Made by a program: the position numbers and the translations under genes
Shown here: one piece after another, positions 45,551-56,185 of the stretch
How positions within the stretch are numbered: position 1 is the first letter of the stretch
Layout of the letters: each line of letters starts with the position of its first letter
Notes under the pieces: generated by a model
What the model was told of the DNA's origin: nothing
Databases searched by the model: none
What the model saw: only the letters and a program-made list of their open reading frames with translations
Assembly (NCBI GenBank): GCA_028284265.1
Contig: JANQRZ010000014.1
Location: 162,995 to 226,994, forward strand
Direction of reading: 5' to 3'
Length of the DNA: 64,000 bases
From: Rhodothermales bacterium
Lineage (GTDB): Bacteria; Bacteroidota; Rhodothermia; Rhodothermales; JANQRZ01

Positions 45551-45613
45551 GTCGAGGGTCGGGAGTCGAGGGTCGGGAGTCGAGGATCGGGAGTCGAGGA
45601 TCGGGAGTCAAGG
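45551..45613. repeat. 14-bp tandem repeat (4.5 copies) in leader of CBS-like gene
   Basis: The unit GTCGAGGGTCGGGA occurs at 45551, 45565, 45579 and 45593 (the last two with A replacing G at position 8), followed by a half copy. It starts 6 bases upstream of the ATG at 45544, so it would be in the 5' leader or promoter. Copy number could vary by slippage. The 45614-45855 stretch beyond it holds no gene that I can support; it carries an inverted repeat at 45750-45783. Confidence 0.85.
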
Positions 45614-45749
45614 CAGAAAGGTACGCGGTCCATTTGCGACATGGCGAAGCCGTGCGAGGATTCGCTACGACTTGACGGCAGGAGGCCTGACTGCTTCAGA
45701 CTTCTACCAGAAAGCCGATCACTCCAGTAGCCGTGCCTATATTGAGCGT

Positions 45750-45783
45750 TAGATCAGCACCTCCCATAGCTCACGCTGATCTA
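45750..45783. promoter_or_regulatory. Inverted repeat upstream of the sensor kinase gene
   Basis: Perfect 9-bp arms TAGATCAGC (45750-45758) and GCTGATCTA (45775-45783) separated by 16 bases lie just before the in-frame ATG at 45790 and 72 bases before the one at 45856. The spacing resembles an operator or a leader hairpin. No regulator can be named. Confidence 0.35.
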
Positions 45784-45855
45784 GTTTCTATGGACGGTCG
45801 CGGATCGCGGTCCACCCACGAGGCTCCGATCTGCCCGTCCCCTGCCCGCCCCGCC

Positions 45856-47340
45856 ATGGAAACGCCCGCCACTGAGTCGAGACCTTCCGACGTGATGCCG
45901 TTGCTGGCCCCGGAGGTGCTCGCGGCCACAGTCACGGCCAAGAGCGAGCGGCTCGGCTCGAATGCAGCATGGGATAGCGTCTTCGGCAAGGAGGAGCTGT
46001 GGGACCGACTCAACCCGGAGGACCGGCGGTTCGCCGGCGAGTACGTAGCCGAGGCCGCCGCCGGGTCGCTCATCACGCACCAGATGTTCCTCATCGCACG
46101 ACACCAAGAGGAGCTGCCGGTGCCGGTGCTGCTCAACTTCCTCCCCGTCCACCTGCCGCAAAGCAAGGCGTCTGGACGCCCGGTCGTGATTACGGGTGAG
46201 GTACTGCAAGAGCCGAAACGCTGGGCCGCCGACCAGACCAAGCGGAGGCGGATGGAGATGCTCGGCCAGATGGCGATAGGCATTGCGCACGACTTCAACA
46301 ACCTGCTCACGAGCATCCTCGGACACGTCGAGTTGCTCAAAGGCGCGCTCGACGAGGTACCGAACCTTCTTCCGGCTACACGGGAGCACCCGTACACCAT
46401 CGAACGAGCGGCGATGGACGGGGCGGCTCTCGTCCGAAAAATCCAGCGCTATATCCGACATGAGAAAAAGCAGCGCTTCGACCTCGTAGACCTCTCGTCC
46501 ATCGTGGAGGAGGTGGCTTCGCTCACGCGCCCTTACTGGTATAATGAACCGCGCGGCCAAGGCATCGCCATTCGGCTTGTCAAGCAGTTGGATAAAGTCC
46601 CCCCTATCCGCGGCGTCGAGTCCGAGCTACGCGACGTGTTCGTCAACCTAATCCTGAACGCCGTGCAAGCGATGCCCGAAGGCGGCACACTGACGCTCTC
46701 CACCCGCGTCGAGGGGTCAAGGGTCGTAGCCGAGGTGGACGACACAGGTATCGGGATGGAGGACGCCACACGGCAGCACATCTTCGAGCCGCTGTTCACG
46801 ACGAAGGGCGAGAACGGGACCGGCATGGGACTGGCGGTCGCCTACGGGATCGTGCAAGAGCATAGCGGCGACATCGACGTGGTGAGCGAGCCAAGTGAAG
46901 GCACGCGCTTTGCCATTCACTTCCCTGTGGCCGCCGCCACGCAGGTGGCGCTCGAGCCAGACATGCCGCTTGAAGAGCCACGGGCTGTCGAAACGGCCCG
47001 GCTCCTCGTCGTCGACGACGAGCGGATGGTCCGCGACATTACGGTTCGCTTACTCCGCAGCAGGCGCTACGAGGTGCAGGAAGCCAGCGGCGGCTCAGAA
47101 GCGCTGGCGTGCCTCGCCGACCAACCGTTCGACCTCATTGTGACGGATCTCGGGATGCCGGAGATGAGTGGGAGCGAACTCGCCTACCGCATCCGTCAGC
47201 ACCACCCGCACCTCCCCATCGTCCTGCTCACCGGCCACACCGACGCCGAGGACCAAGCGGAGAACGTGGACGCGGTCGTCCGCAAGCCATTCCAGATTCA
47301 GGCGCTGGACGAGACGATCCAAGGATTACTGAGCGAGTAG
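45856..47340 (+). CDS. Hybrid histidine kinase with C-terminal receiver domain
   Basis: The first ~110 residues look PAS-like or are a divergent sensor. A histidine kinase follows with H-box GIAHDFNNLLTSILGHVELL, N-box NLILNAVQAMPEGG, G1 DDTGIGMED and G2 GENGTGMGLAVAYGIV. The C-terminal ~120 residues are a receiver (LLVVDDERMVR, LIVTDLGMPEMSG, VLLTGHT, RKPFQ). No membrane segment is visible, so it is cytoplasmic. The start is uncertain: in-frame GTG 45733, ATG 45790 and ATG 45856 are all open. The last gives a protein of about 494 residues that begins close to the conserved region. No partner regulator is adjacent. Confidence 0.8.
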   Translation: METPATESRPSDVMPLLAPEVLAATVTAKSERLGSNAAWDSVFGKEELWDRLNPEDRRFAGEYVAEAAAGSLITHQMFLIARHQEELPVPVLLNFLPVHLPQSKASGRPVVITGEVLQEPKRWAADQTKRRRMEMLGQMAIGIAHDFNNLLTSILGHVELLKGALDEVPNLLPATREHPYTIERAAMDGAALVRKIQRYIRHEKKQRFDLVDLSSIVEEVASLTRPYWYNEPRGQGIAIRLVKQLDKVPPIRGVESELRDVFVNLILNAVQAMPEGGTLTLSTRVEGSRVVAEVDDTGIGMEDATRQHIFEPLFTTKGENGTGMGLAVAYGIVQEHSGDIDVVSEPSEGTRFAIHFPVAAATQVALEPDMPLEEPRAVETARLLVVDDERMVRDITVRLLRSRRYEVQEASGGSEALACLADQPFDLIVTDLGMPEMSGSELAYRIRQHHPHLPIVLLTGHTDAEDQAENVDAVVRKPFQIQALDETIQGLLSE

Positions 47341-47530
47341 AGCGGTTTTCACAGCGTGGAAGGCCGGGAGGGCGAAGAGGGCTGCTCCAAGCCCGATGCT
47401 CTCCGTTCCCTCCACGCTCTCATTGACGCTACCGCTCCGCCACTTTGTCACGTCTCGGCGGTGGCACGGTTTTGGGCCATAGCTTGGCGTTCCCCTCCGC
47501 CCCCTCTCTGAATACCAAGGTACCCGATTG

Positions 47531-50068
<2,538 letters not shown>

Positions 50069-50093
50069 CTGCTTCCCCTACTAGAAGCAGCTT

Positions 50094-50130
50094 GTAGGGG
50101 CGCCTATCCCGTCGCCCCTACTTTCATTTT
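50094..50130 (+). terminator. Terminator after lon; GTAGGGGC-type palindrome
   Basis: Perfect 9-bp arms GTAGGGGCG (50094-50102) and CGCCCCTAC (50113-50121) are followed by TTTCATTTT. This fits a Rho-independent terminator 26 bases after the lon stop. The arm ends are the same as those of the palindrome at 60318-60345, so this may also be a copy of a dispersed short repeat. Confidence 0.6.
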
Positions 50131-50154
50131 GGCGGCGTGCCTAAAAAATCGTCC

Positions 50155-50538
50155 CTAGCTGATGTCTCTGATCCGCGAGATCTGCCCGTCGGCAAACTCG
50201 AATTCCGAGCGCCCCGTCAGCCGGAGGGTCTCACCCGCTTTCATCCCATTCGGTATGTCGGCGGCGAGCACGCCTTCGTAGTCGATCTCGACCGAGGCTC
50301 CCGGTCCGCTTGGGTCGAACGCGGTCACCGTTTGCTGTCGCGAGGTGAACAACTCAGTCGCCTGCTCGGCCATCTGGCGGAACGCATCGGCCCCCGAGGC
50401 GGAGGCATTGACCTCACCGCCGGAGACATTCTCGAACTCGACATCGGGATGCAGCGTCGCCATCATACCCTCTACGTCGAAGGCATTGTAGGCGTCGAGG
50501 TAGTGGTCGATCAGTGTACGTTTTTCCTGATCGGTCAT
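50155..50538 (-). CDS. SnoaL/NTF2-like protein
   Basis: This 127-residue protein shows the NTF2-like pattern: a helical start LIDHYLDAYNAFDVEGMMATLHPDVEFENV, then a helix ADAFRQMAEQATELF, and curved strands ending GRSEFEFADGQISRIRDIS. This is the SnoaL-like nuclear transport factor 2 family, with small-molecule-binding or isomerase folds. The substrate cannot be inferred. It is convergent with lon and follows a pair of small genes by 24 bases on the same strand. Confidence 0.75.
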   Translation of the reverse strand: MTDQEKRTLIDHYLDAYNAFDVEGMMATLHPDVEFENVSGGEVNASASGADAFRQMAEQATELFTSRQQTVTAFDPSGPGASVEIDYEGVLAADIPNGMKAGETLRLTGRSEFEFADGQISRIRDIS

Positions 50539-50562
50539 AGGTTCTCTTCAAGAAGGGGCACT

Positions 50563-50799
50563 CTACCGCCGCTCGTCCCACTCGTCGAGGATTTTGGCGT
50601 CCTCCATATTCGGGTCGAGTTCGCGCTTAAATACCTCTTCGGCCTCGGCGACGGTGGCAGCGGCGCGGTCAAGCGCGCCGTCGATCAGCCTAGCGGTAAA
50701 ACGCACCGCGGTGCCGCCGAGCAGCATCGCTTTGCCCGTCAGCCCGGCCTCTTCAAACCGGGTCGCCCACCGCTCGAACTGGTCGGGGACCTCACTCAT
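50563..50799 (-). CDS. Hypothetical small protein (78 aa)
   Basis: This acidic helical protein carries a central alanine/glycine-rich hydrophobic stretch (GKAMLLGGTAVRF) that is too short for a certain membrane helix, and a charged end (LDEWDERR). No family recognised. Its start overlaps the stop of the upstream 104-residue gene by 4 bases (ATGA), so they are translationally coupled and may form a complex. It lies upstream of the NTF2-like gene. Confidence 0.6.
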   Translation of the reverse strand: MSEVPDQFERWATRFEEAGLTGKAMLLGGTAVRFTARLIDGALDRAAATVAEAEEVFKRELDPNMEDAKILDEWDERR

Positions 50800-51110
50800 G
50801 CCTCGTCATCTTCAGTTTTCTTCCGACGCTTGGCGCGCTTCTTCGCCGTCGGCGGCTCGGCAGGATTCGGTTCGTCTGCTTCAGAGGCGACATCGCTGCC
50901 CCACGAGGGGCGGTCCCACCAGTCGAAATCGTAATTCGCCACACGCTCCAGCACGTCAGCGAACTGACGGCCCGCGTCTTCTACGGCCTGGCCGATGGTG
51001 GCAAACGTCGCCTCGACGACGAAGGCGGTTTTATCTTGGGTTTCCAGCTTCTCAAACTCATCGCGCGTTTTCGAATACTGCTTGCGCGCTTCTTCTCGGG
51101 GGTCCGGCAT
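50796..51110 (-). CDS. Hypothetical helical protein with basic C-terminus (104 aa)
   Basis: From ATG 51110 the protein has an amphipathic helical N-terminal half (REEARKQYSKTRDEFEKLE; FATIGQAVEDAGRQFADVLE). A Trp-rich segment FDWWDRP and a Lys/Arg-rich end (KKRAKRRKK) follow. The shape recalls phasin-like or nucleoid-associated small proteins, but I cannot assign it. The upstream extension to 51194 overlaps the divergent promoter region of rsgA and is not favoured. Confidence 0.6.
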   Translation of the reverse strand: MPDPREEARKQYSKTRDEFEKLETQDKTAFVVEATFATIGQAVEDAGRQFADVLERVANYDFDWWDRPSWGSDVASEADEPNPAEPPTAKKRAKRRKKTEDDEA

Positions 51111-51196
51111 AGTCAGTCGGTCTAGGGCGCGGGGGGATTCCCACGCCGTCTCCATCGGTCCCGTTTGACGGAACCCTCGCCACGCAAGTTTCACTC

Positions 51197-52156
51197 ATGT
51201 CCGACACCGCCTCCATCGACGCCCCGCTCCGCGAGGGCCTCGTGCTCCGCTCGACGGGCAGTTGGTACGATGTCCGCTCCGGCGATGAGACGGTGCAGGC
51301 CCGCGTGCGCGGCAAGTTCCGGCTGGAGGAGCGCGACGTGACCAACCCCATTGCCGTTGGCGACCGGGTGACGATGCGGATGGGGGACGATGGAACCGGC
51401 CTCATCGTGGACCTTCTCCCCCGCCATAGCAAACTCAGCCGTCGGGCTGCTGGTCGCCGAGCCAACCGCGAGCACGTCCTCGTGGCGAATGTCGATGCGG
51501 CATGGTGCGTGCAGGCGACCAAGCTACCGTCGTTCAATCCTGGCTTCGTGGACCGCTTCCTCGTAATGGCCGAAGCCTACGGCATCCCGGCAGGCATCAT
51601 CATCAACAAGGCCGACCTCATCGAGACCAAGGAACACGCCGACGACCTCGCGTACTGGCATGCGCTCTACGAATCGCTCGGCTATCCGGTCCTGCTTGTA
51701 AGCGCCGAGCACGGCGAAGGCATCGAGGACTTCCGCGCCCACCTCGAAGGCAAAACCTCGGTCGTTGCCGGGCCGAGCGGTGTGGGTAAGTCAACGCTCC
51801 TGAACGCGGTCGAGCCGCACCTCGCGTTGCGGACGGGCGAAGTCAGCCAGAAGACCCGCAAGGGCAAGCACACGACGACGTTTGCCGAGCTACTGCCCAT
51901 CGCGGGCGGCTACGTCGCCGACACGCCGGGCATCCGTGAGTACGGCATCTGGGACATGGAGCCCGAAGAACTGTCAGGCTATTTCGTCGAGATGCCGCCC
52001 TATCTCGACGACTGCAAGTTTTCGCCCTGCACGCACGACCACGAGCCGGGGTGTGCCGTGAAGGAAGCGGTCGAGAACGACGAGATTACGCCGGAGCGCT
52101 ACCTGTCGTACCTCAACATCCTCGCCTCGCTCCAGGGCGAGGACGTGGGCCGATGA
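51197..52156 (+). CDS. rsgA: RsgA ribosome small-subunit GTPase
   Basis: The 319-residue protein has an OB-fold N-terminus and a circularly permuted GTPase. G4 (NKADLIE) comes before G1 (GPSGVGKSTLLN) and G3 (DTPGIREYG). The C-terminus has the zinc knuckle (CKFSPCTHDHEPGC). Length matches RsgA/YjeQ. It assists late maturation of the 30S ribosomal subunit. Its stop overlaps the start of the membrane-protein gene by 4 bases. Confidence 0.95.
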   Translation: MSDTASIDAPLREGLVLRSTGSWYDVRSGDETVQARVRGKFRLEERDVTNPIAVGDRVTMRMGDDGTGLIVDLLPRHSKLSRRAAGRRANREHVLVANVDAAWCVQATKLPSFNPGFVDRFLVMAEAYGIPAGIIINKADLIETKEHADDLAYWHALYESLGYPVLLVSAEHGEGIEDFRAHLEGKTSVVAGPSGVGKSTLLNAVEPHLALRTGEVSQKTRKGKHTTTFAELLPIAGGYVADTPGIREYGIWDMEPEELSGYFVEMPPYLDDCKFSPCTHDHEPGCAVKEAVENDEITPERYLSYLNILASLQGEDVGR

Positions 52157-53244
52157 ATCGCTCCGTCGGCTACGCGCTCGGCTTGGCTCTACTCGCCCTC
52201 GTGATGGCGTGGCTCTACGGCACCATCGACTACCTCGGCGCGTTCGCCGACGTAGACCTGAAGCACTACCGCGCCCTCGCGCAGGGTGCGCCCGACGTGC
52301 CGCGCCCGTTCGCCCATCGCCTCCTCGGACCATGGCTCGTCGGCCTTTTGCCGATGGCAGACCCGGTCGGCTTCCGGCTGCTAACGACGGCGGCGCTGGT
52401 TGCGCTCACGCTTGGGCTGTACAGGTTCAGTAAGCTGCTGGGCTTGAAGCCGTGGGCCGCTGCGCTCACCACTGCGCTGCTGACGCTGAATCCCTATGTC
52501 TTCGGCTTCCCCGCGTTCAACCCATTCCAGCTAAATGATGTGCTTGGGATGGCACTCGTCGTCGCAGCTTTCGCGGCGCTGCTGAACCGGCGTTGGGGAT
52601 GGTACGCGCTTGCCCTTGCGCTCGGAGCGGCGACCCGCGAGGTAACGCTGCTGGTGATCCCGGCGGCGCTCGTCTTCCTGTGGGACCGCGACCTGCTTCG
52701 CAGCGACGGACTTCGCTGGTTGCTGGCCTCGCTGCCTGCCGTCACTGTGTTTGTCGGGCTGCGGCTCGCACTCCCCGCCGAGGGGCCGGGGTTCGTCTTC
52801 CTGTTGCTCGATCACATCGGCAAGGCACTCGACCCGGTGACGTGGTACCGATTGCTCGTCAACGCTTGGGCACCACTCACGCTCCTGCCGCTCATCTTCT
52901 GGTGGACGACATGGCGTTTCATACGCGAGCACCGCTACTTATTAGCCTTCGCCGCACTCGTACTACTGAGTGCCCTCTTCGGCGGGGACCAAGAGCGACT
53001 CGTCGCCCCGGCCTTTGTCGCTGTCTATCCGCTCGTCGGGTGGATTATCCAAGAGCATCGTTGGAACCGTGTGGCGCTGATACTGCTCGCGGCTGGAACG
53101 TTTCTGACGAGCCTACACCACCTCACCGCTCGATTCCCCCTGCCGAGCCGAACACTGACGATTGTTCTTTCTCTCTTCGCCCTCGGCATAGTCACCGCCA
53201 CTGGCATCTGGGTTCGCAGACGTGGGCAAAAGACGCCGCGCTAG
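52153..53244 (+). CDS. Polytopic membrane protein, glycosyltransferase-like
   Basis: From ATG 52153 the product has 363 residues and about 9-10 hydrophobic segments, with a basic tail (RRRGQKTPR). A periplasmic-facing loop after the first helix has [27 protein letters not shown], which resembles GT-C/DUF2029-type membrane proteins that use lipid-linked sugars. The identification is tentative. It is coupled to rsgA through an ATGA overlap. Its TAG stop overlaps the stop of the convergent oxidoreductase gene, with both reading the CTAG at 53241-53244. Confidence 0.65.
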   Translation: MNRSVGYALGLALLALVMAWLYGTIDYLGAFADVDLKHYRALAQGAPDVPRPFAHRLLGPWLVGLLPMADPVGFRLLTTAALVALTLGLYRFSKLLGLKPWAAALTTALLTLNPYVFGFPAFNPFQLNDVLGMALVVAAFAALLNRRWGWYALALALGAATREVTLLVIPAALVFLWDRDLLRSDGLRWLLASLPAVTVFVGLRLALPAEGPGFVFLLLDHIGKALDPVTWYRLLVNAWAPLTLLPLIFWWTTWRFIREHRYLLAFAALVLLSALFGGDQERLVAPAFVAVYPLVGWIIQEHRWNRVALILLAAGTFLTSLHHLTARFPLPSRTLTIVLSLFALGIVTATGIWVRRRGQKTPR

Positions 53245-54866
53245 CCCGCCTTCTCTTCGTGGTACTCCTGCTCGGTGTTGACCGCCCACACGTTCCCGAA
53301 ATCGGCGCGCCCTTCGACGAGATTATCGACCGCCGTCATCGCGGCGAGCATCGAGTGGTCCTGGTTGTTGTACCGGTGCATCCCGTTACGCCCGACGAGG
53401 ATCAGGTTCTCGATCCCGCCGAGCCAATCGCGGACGGTGTCGAAGGCAGCGTAGGTGCCGGTGTAGGCCGGGTACGCCTTCGGCATCCGGAGCACGGTCC
53501 CGTCAATCACATCAGCGCTGTGGATCAACCCAATCCGGTCTAGCTCCTCGACTGCGAGGACACGGAGCGCGTCGTCGGCCATCTCCCAGAGCGCATCGCC
53601 CGCGTTGCAGAAATACTCCAGCCCAATCCACACCTTGCTCGGGTCGGCGACCATATAGGGGCTCCAGTTGTTGAAGATCTGCACCCGCCCGACCTGCACC
53701 CCCGGCTCTTGGATGTAGATCCAGTTGTCCGAGATCAGCGACCCATCGGGGGCGGAGACGGCGAGCTTGTCGACGAGCAGGCCGACGGTGAGGAAGTCGC
53801 GGTAGCCCAGCCCGGCGGCGATGTCGCGGATGTGCTCAGGGGGGGCATCCGCTGGTTCCTCTGGATCGAGGCCCGCAACCAACCCGCGCACCGGCATCGT
53901 CGAGAACACGTAGTCGGCCTCGAACGTGTGGCGCTCGCCGGTCGTCTGGTCAACGGCTTCGACCGCGGTGATCTGCCCATCGCGCAGGTGCAGCCCGTCA
54001 GCGCGGTGCTGCATCAGGAGGGTGCCGCCTTTCGCCTCATACTCGGCGGCGACCGTCTCCCACATCTGGCCGGGGCCGAGCTTGGGGTAGAGGAACCGCT
54101 CGATCAGCGAGGTCTCGGTCCCCTTCTGCCGCAGGTCGCCGCTGGACTGCGACGGGATGAGGTTCTTGGCGAAGTGCCACAGCGCCTTGCCGATCGAGAG
54201 GCCCTTGACGCGCTGCGCGCCCCACTCGGCGGATATCTCCGTGCAGGGCACCCCCCAGACTTTTTCGGTGTACTCCTTGAAGAACGTCTCGTACAGCTCG
54301 CGCCCGAAGCGGGCGATGAAAAACTCCTCCAGGTTCTGCGGGTCGCGATTCGGGCGGACGAGGCTCTTCAGGTAGCTCATGCCGATCCGCACCGAGCGGG
54401 CGAGGCCGAGCTTGCGGAGCGTGTCCGGCGAGAGCTTGATCGGATAGTCGAAGAACTGCCCGTTGAAGTAGATGCGCGAGGTCCGCGACCGGACGAGCAT
54501 CACGCGGTCGGTCTCCTCGGGATCGGGTCCACCCGCAGGCGCTTCAACTTGGTGGGTGCGGTTCTGGTAGGTAATCTCCATCGCCCCCGCCGCCCCGCGC
54601 TCGACCGGCATGAAGTCCAGCCACCAGTCGAGCACACGGTCCGACTTCGAGAAGAAGCGGTGCCCGCCTACGTCGATCCGGTTGCCCTTGTAGCTCACCG
54701 TCTGCGAAATCCCGCCGAGCATATCGGTGGCTTCGAGGAGGATCGGACGGATGTTGGTGCGGGTGAGGAGTTCGTAGGCCGCTGTCAACCCCGCCGGTCC
54801 GGCTCCGATGACGACCGCCGTCTTCTGCCGCCCGTTCGACCCCGCTCTTCCGTTCGTCGCACTCAC
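53241..54866 (-). CDS. NAD(P)/FAD-dependent amine-oxidase-like oxidoreductase
   Basis: From GTG 54866 the protein has 541 residues. It begins with a Rossmann dinucleotide motif [19 protein letters not shown] and [10 protein letters not shown]. This is followed by [11 protein letters not shown], typical of amine oxidase or UDP-galactopyranose mutase-like FAD proteins. The C-terminus closes the FAD site ([20 protein letters not shown]). The GTG overlaps the stop of the upstream glycosyltransferase-like gene by 4 bases. The longer frame to 55145 lies within that gene and is not used. Role: probably a sugar or lipid oxidoreductase in envelope glycan modification. Confidence 0.82.
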   Translation of the reverse strand: MSATNGRAGSNGRQKTAVVIGAGPAGLTAAYELLTRTNIRPILLEATDMLGGISQTVSYKGNRIDVGGHRFFSKSDRVLDWWLDFMPVERGAAGAMEITYQNRTHQVEAPAGGPDPEETDRVMLVRSRTSRIYFNGQFFDYPIKLSPDTLRKLGLARSVRIGMSYLKSLVRPNRDPQNLEEFFIARFGRELYETFFKEYTEKVWGVPCTEISAEWGAQRVKGLSIGKALWHFAKNLIPSQSSGDLRQKGTETSLIERFLYPKLGPGQMWETVAAEYEAKGGTLLMQHRADGLHLRDGQITAVEAVDQTTGERHTFEADYVFSTMPVRGLVAGLDPEEPADAPPEHIRDIAAGLGYRDFLTVGLLVDKLAVSAPDGSLISDNWIYIQEPGVQVGRVQIFNNWSPYMVADPSKVWIGLEYFCNAGDALWEMADDALRVLAVEELDRIGLIHSADVIDGTVLRMPKAYPAYTGTYAAFDTVRDWLGGIENLILVGRNGMHRYNNQDHSMLAAMTAVDNLVEGRADFGNVWAVNTEQEYHEEKAG

Positions 54867-56185
54867 GCCGCTGCCCCCTCTCGCCGCGCCTGAACGCGGG
54901 TGATGAAGAACGGCACGGCGAGCAGCATCAGCGGATAGATCGTCATCCGGTAGCGCGCCGACCCGACCGGTCCGGTGACCGCCACGAGATAGCCCGCGAG
55001 GACGAATACCGCGACGCGCACCGGCAGCGGCATCCGAGGGTCGAACAGAAAAAACAGGCTCGCCACCAGCACGAACCCGTTCCACGCCATCAGCAGCAGA
55101 AGCAGTCCCACTTCCCCGACCGGCTGCGCCCGGAGCGCCCGCCACAGTCCAGCATAGCCGTCGACCGTAAAAGCGTAGGTCAGTCCCGATGATGGGGGTT
55201 CGCCGTCGAAGAAGGCGTAGAGGTCGTAGCGACCAGGGTCGAGGAGGAAGTTGACCATGCCCTGCGTGTGGAGCGCGAGATAGGTGCCGAGGTGGTCGAA
55301 GATAAGCCGCGTCGCGGCCTGCTCTTTGAAGGTCTCGCGCTGCCCGAAATCTTCGATGGCAGCGGCCTCAGCCTCAATGGGCGTCATCAGCGCCTCGGCC
55401 TCCGCCTGGCCGTAGGCCCGCGTCATCGTGCGGTAGGCGTTGTGCGTGAAGAGGTTGGTGCCCTTGAGACTCGTGTAGTGGAAATACCCCGTCCGCGCCT
55501 CGTTCACGAGCGACACACCGAGGACGACCGCCGGGAGGATGAAGGCAAGAACGACAGGCCATCGCCGCGCCCACCGCTGCTCACGCCGGAACACGACCCA
55601 TGCTAGCAGCACGAGGTTCGGCACCCAGAAATACATCAGCACGGGCTTGACGAGGACGGCGACAGCGAGCAGCACGTTGTAGCCGACCAGCCACCCGCTC
55701 GGGCCGCCGAGGACGTAGCGCACGAAAGCCCACACCGCCCCGAGCACGAGCGACTGAAACAGCAGGTCTGCCATCAGCATCTGCGGATAGACCAACTGGA
55801 AGGGCGCGAGGGCCAGCCCTGCCACCAGCCAGCCCCAACGCTTCGGCAGTCCGAACCGGGCGAGCAGGTCGAACAGCAGCAGCCAGTTCAGTACGCCCAG
55901 CACCGACTGCACGAAGGCTATCCACCACGGACTCTGACTCACGGCGAAGAGCACCGCGAGGAATAGTGGATAGCCTGGCGGTCGGCGTGTCGCCGCCGCC
56001 GGATCGTCAGAAGGTGGTGCATCGCCTCGCAGCACCTCAGCCTGCGCGACGTAGTCGGCGGAGTCCCAGAGGTAAAACGGTTCCGTCACCGAGGCGAGAA
56101 GCCAGAACGAACCGTAGAGCACAGCCACCAGTGCGACGTACCGCCAAGGTGGACGGTGGAAAGAACGCTGCGCTGTCGACTCCAC
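54863..56185 (-). CDS. GT39-like polytopic membrane glycosyltransferase
   Basis: The 440-residue protein has about 9-11 hydrophobic helices. The first periplasmic loop resembles ArnT/PMT-type (GT39) enzymes: [14 protein letters not shown], and [17 protein letters not shown]. These integral-membrane enzymes transfer sugars from lipid carriers. It starts at GTG 56185, sharing one base with the topA TAG stop (TAGTG), and ends overlapping the oxidoreductase start. The three genes therefore form one coupled operon. The acceptor is not evident. Confidence 0.75.
   Translation of the reverse strand: MESTAQRSFHRPPWRYVALVAVLYGSFWLLASVTEPFYLWDSADYVAQAEVLRGDAPPSDDPAAATRRPPGYPLFLAVLFAVSQSPWWIAFVQSVLGVLNWLLLFDLLARFGLPKRWGWLVAGLALAPFQLVYPQMLMADLLFQSLVLGAVWAFVRYVLGGPSGWLVGYNVLLAVAVLVKPVLMYFWVPNLVLLAWVVFRREQRWARRWPVVLAFILPAVVLGVSLVNEARTGYFHYTSLKGTNLFTHNAYRTMTRAYGQAEAEALMTPIEAEAAAIEDFGQRETFKEQAATRLIFDHLGTYLALHTQGMVNFLLDPGRYDLYAFFDGEPPSSGLTYAFTVDGYAGLWRALRAQPVGEVGLLLLLMAWNGFVLVASLFFLFDPRMPLPVRVAVFVLAGYLVAVTGPVGSARYRMTIYPLMLLAVPFFITRVQARREGAAA

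Noticed and set aside
45551..45613. CRISPR array
   Set aside because: The units are contiguous 14-mers without spacers, so this is a simple tandem repeat. No cas gene is present anywhere in the window.
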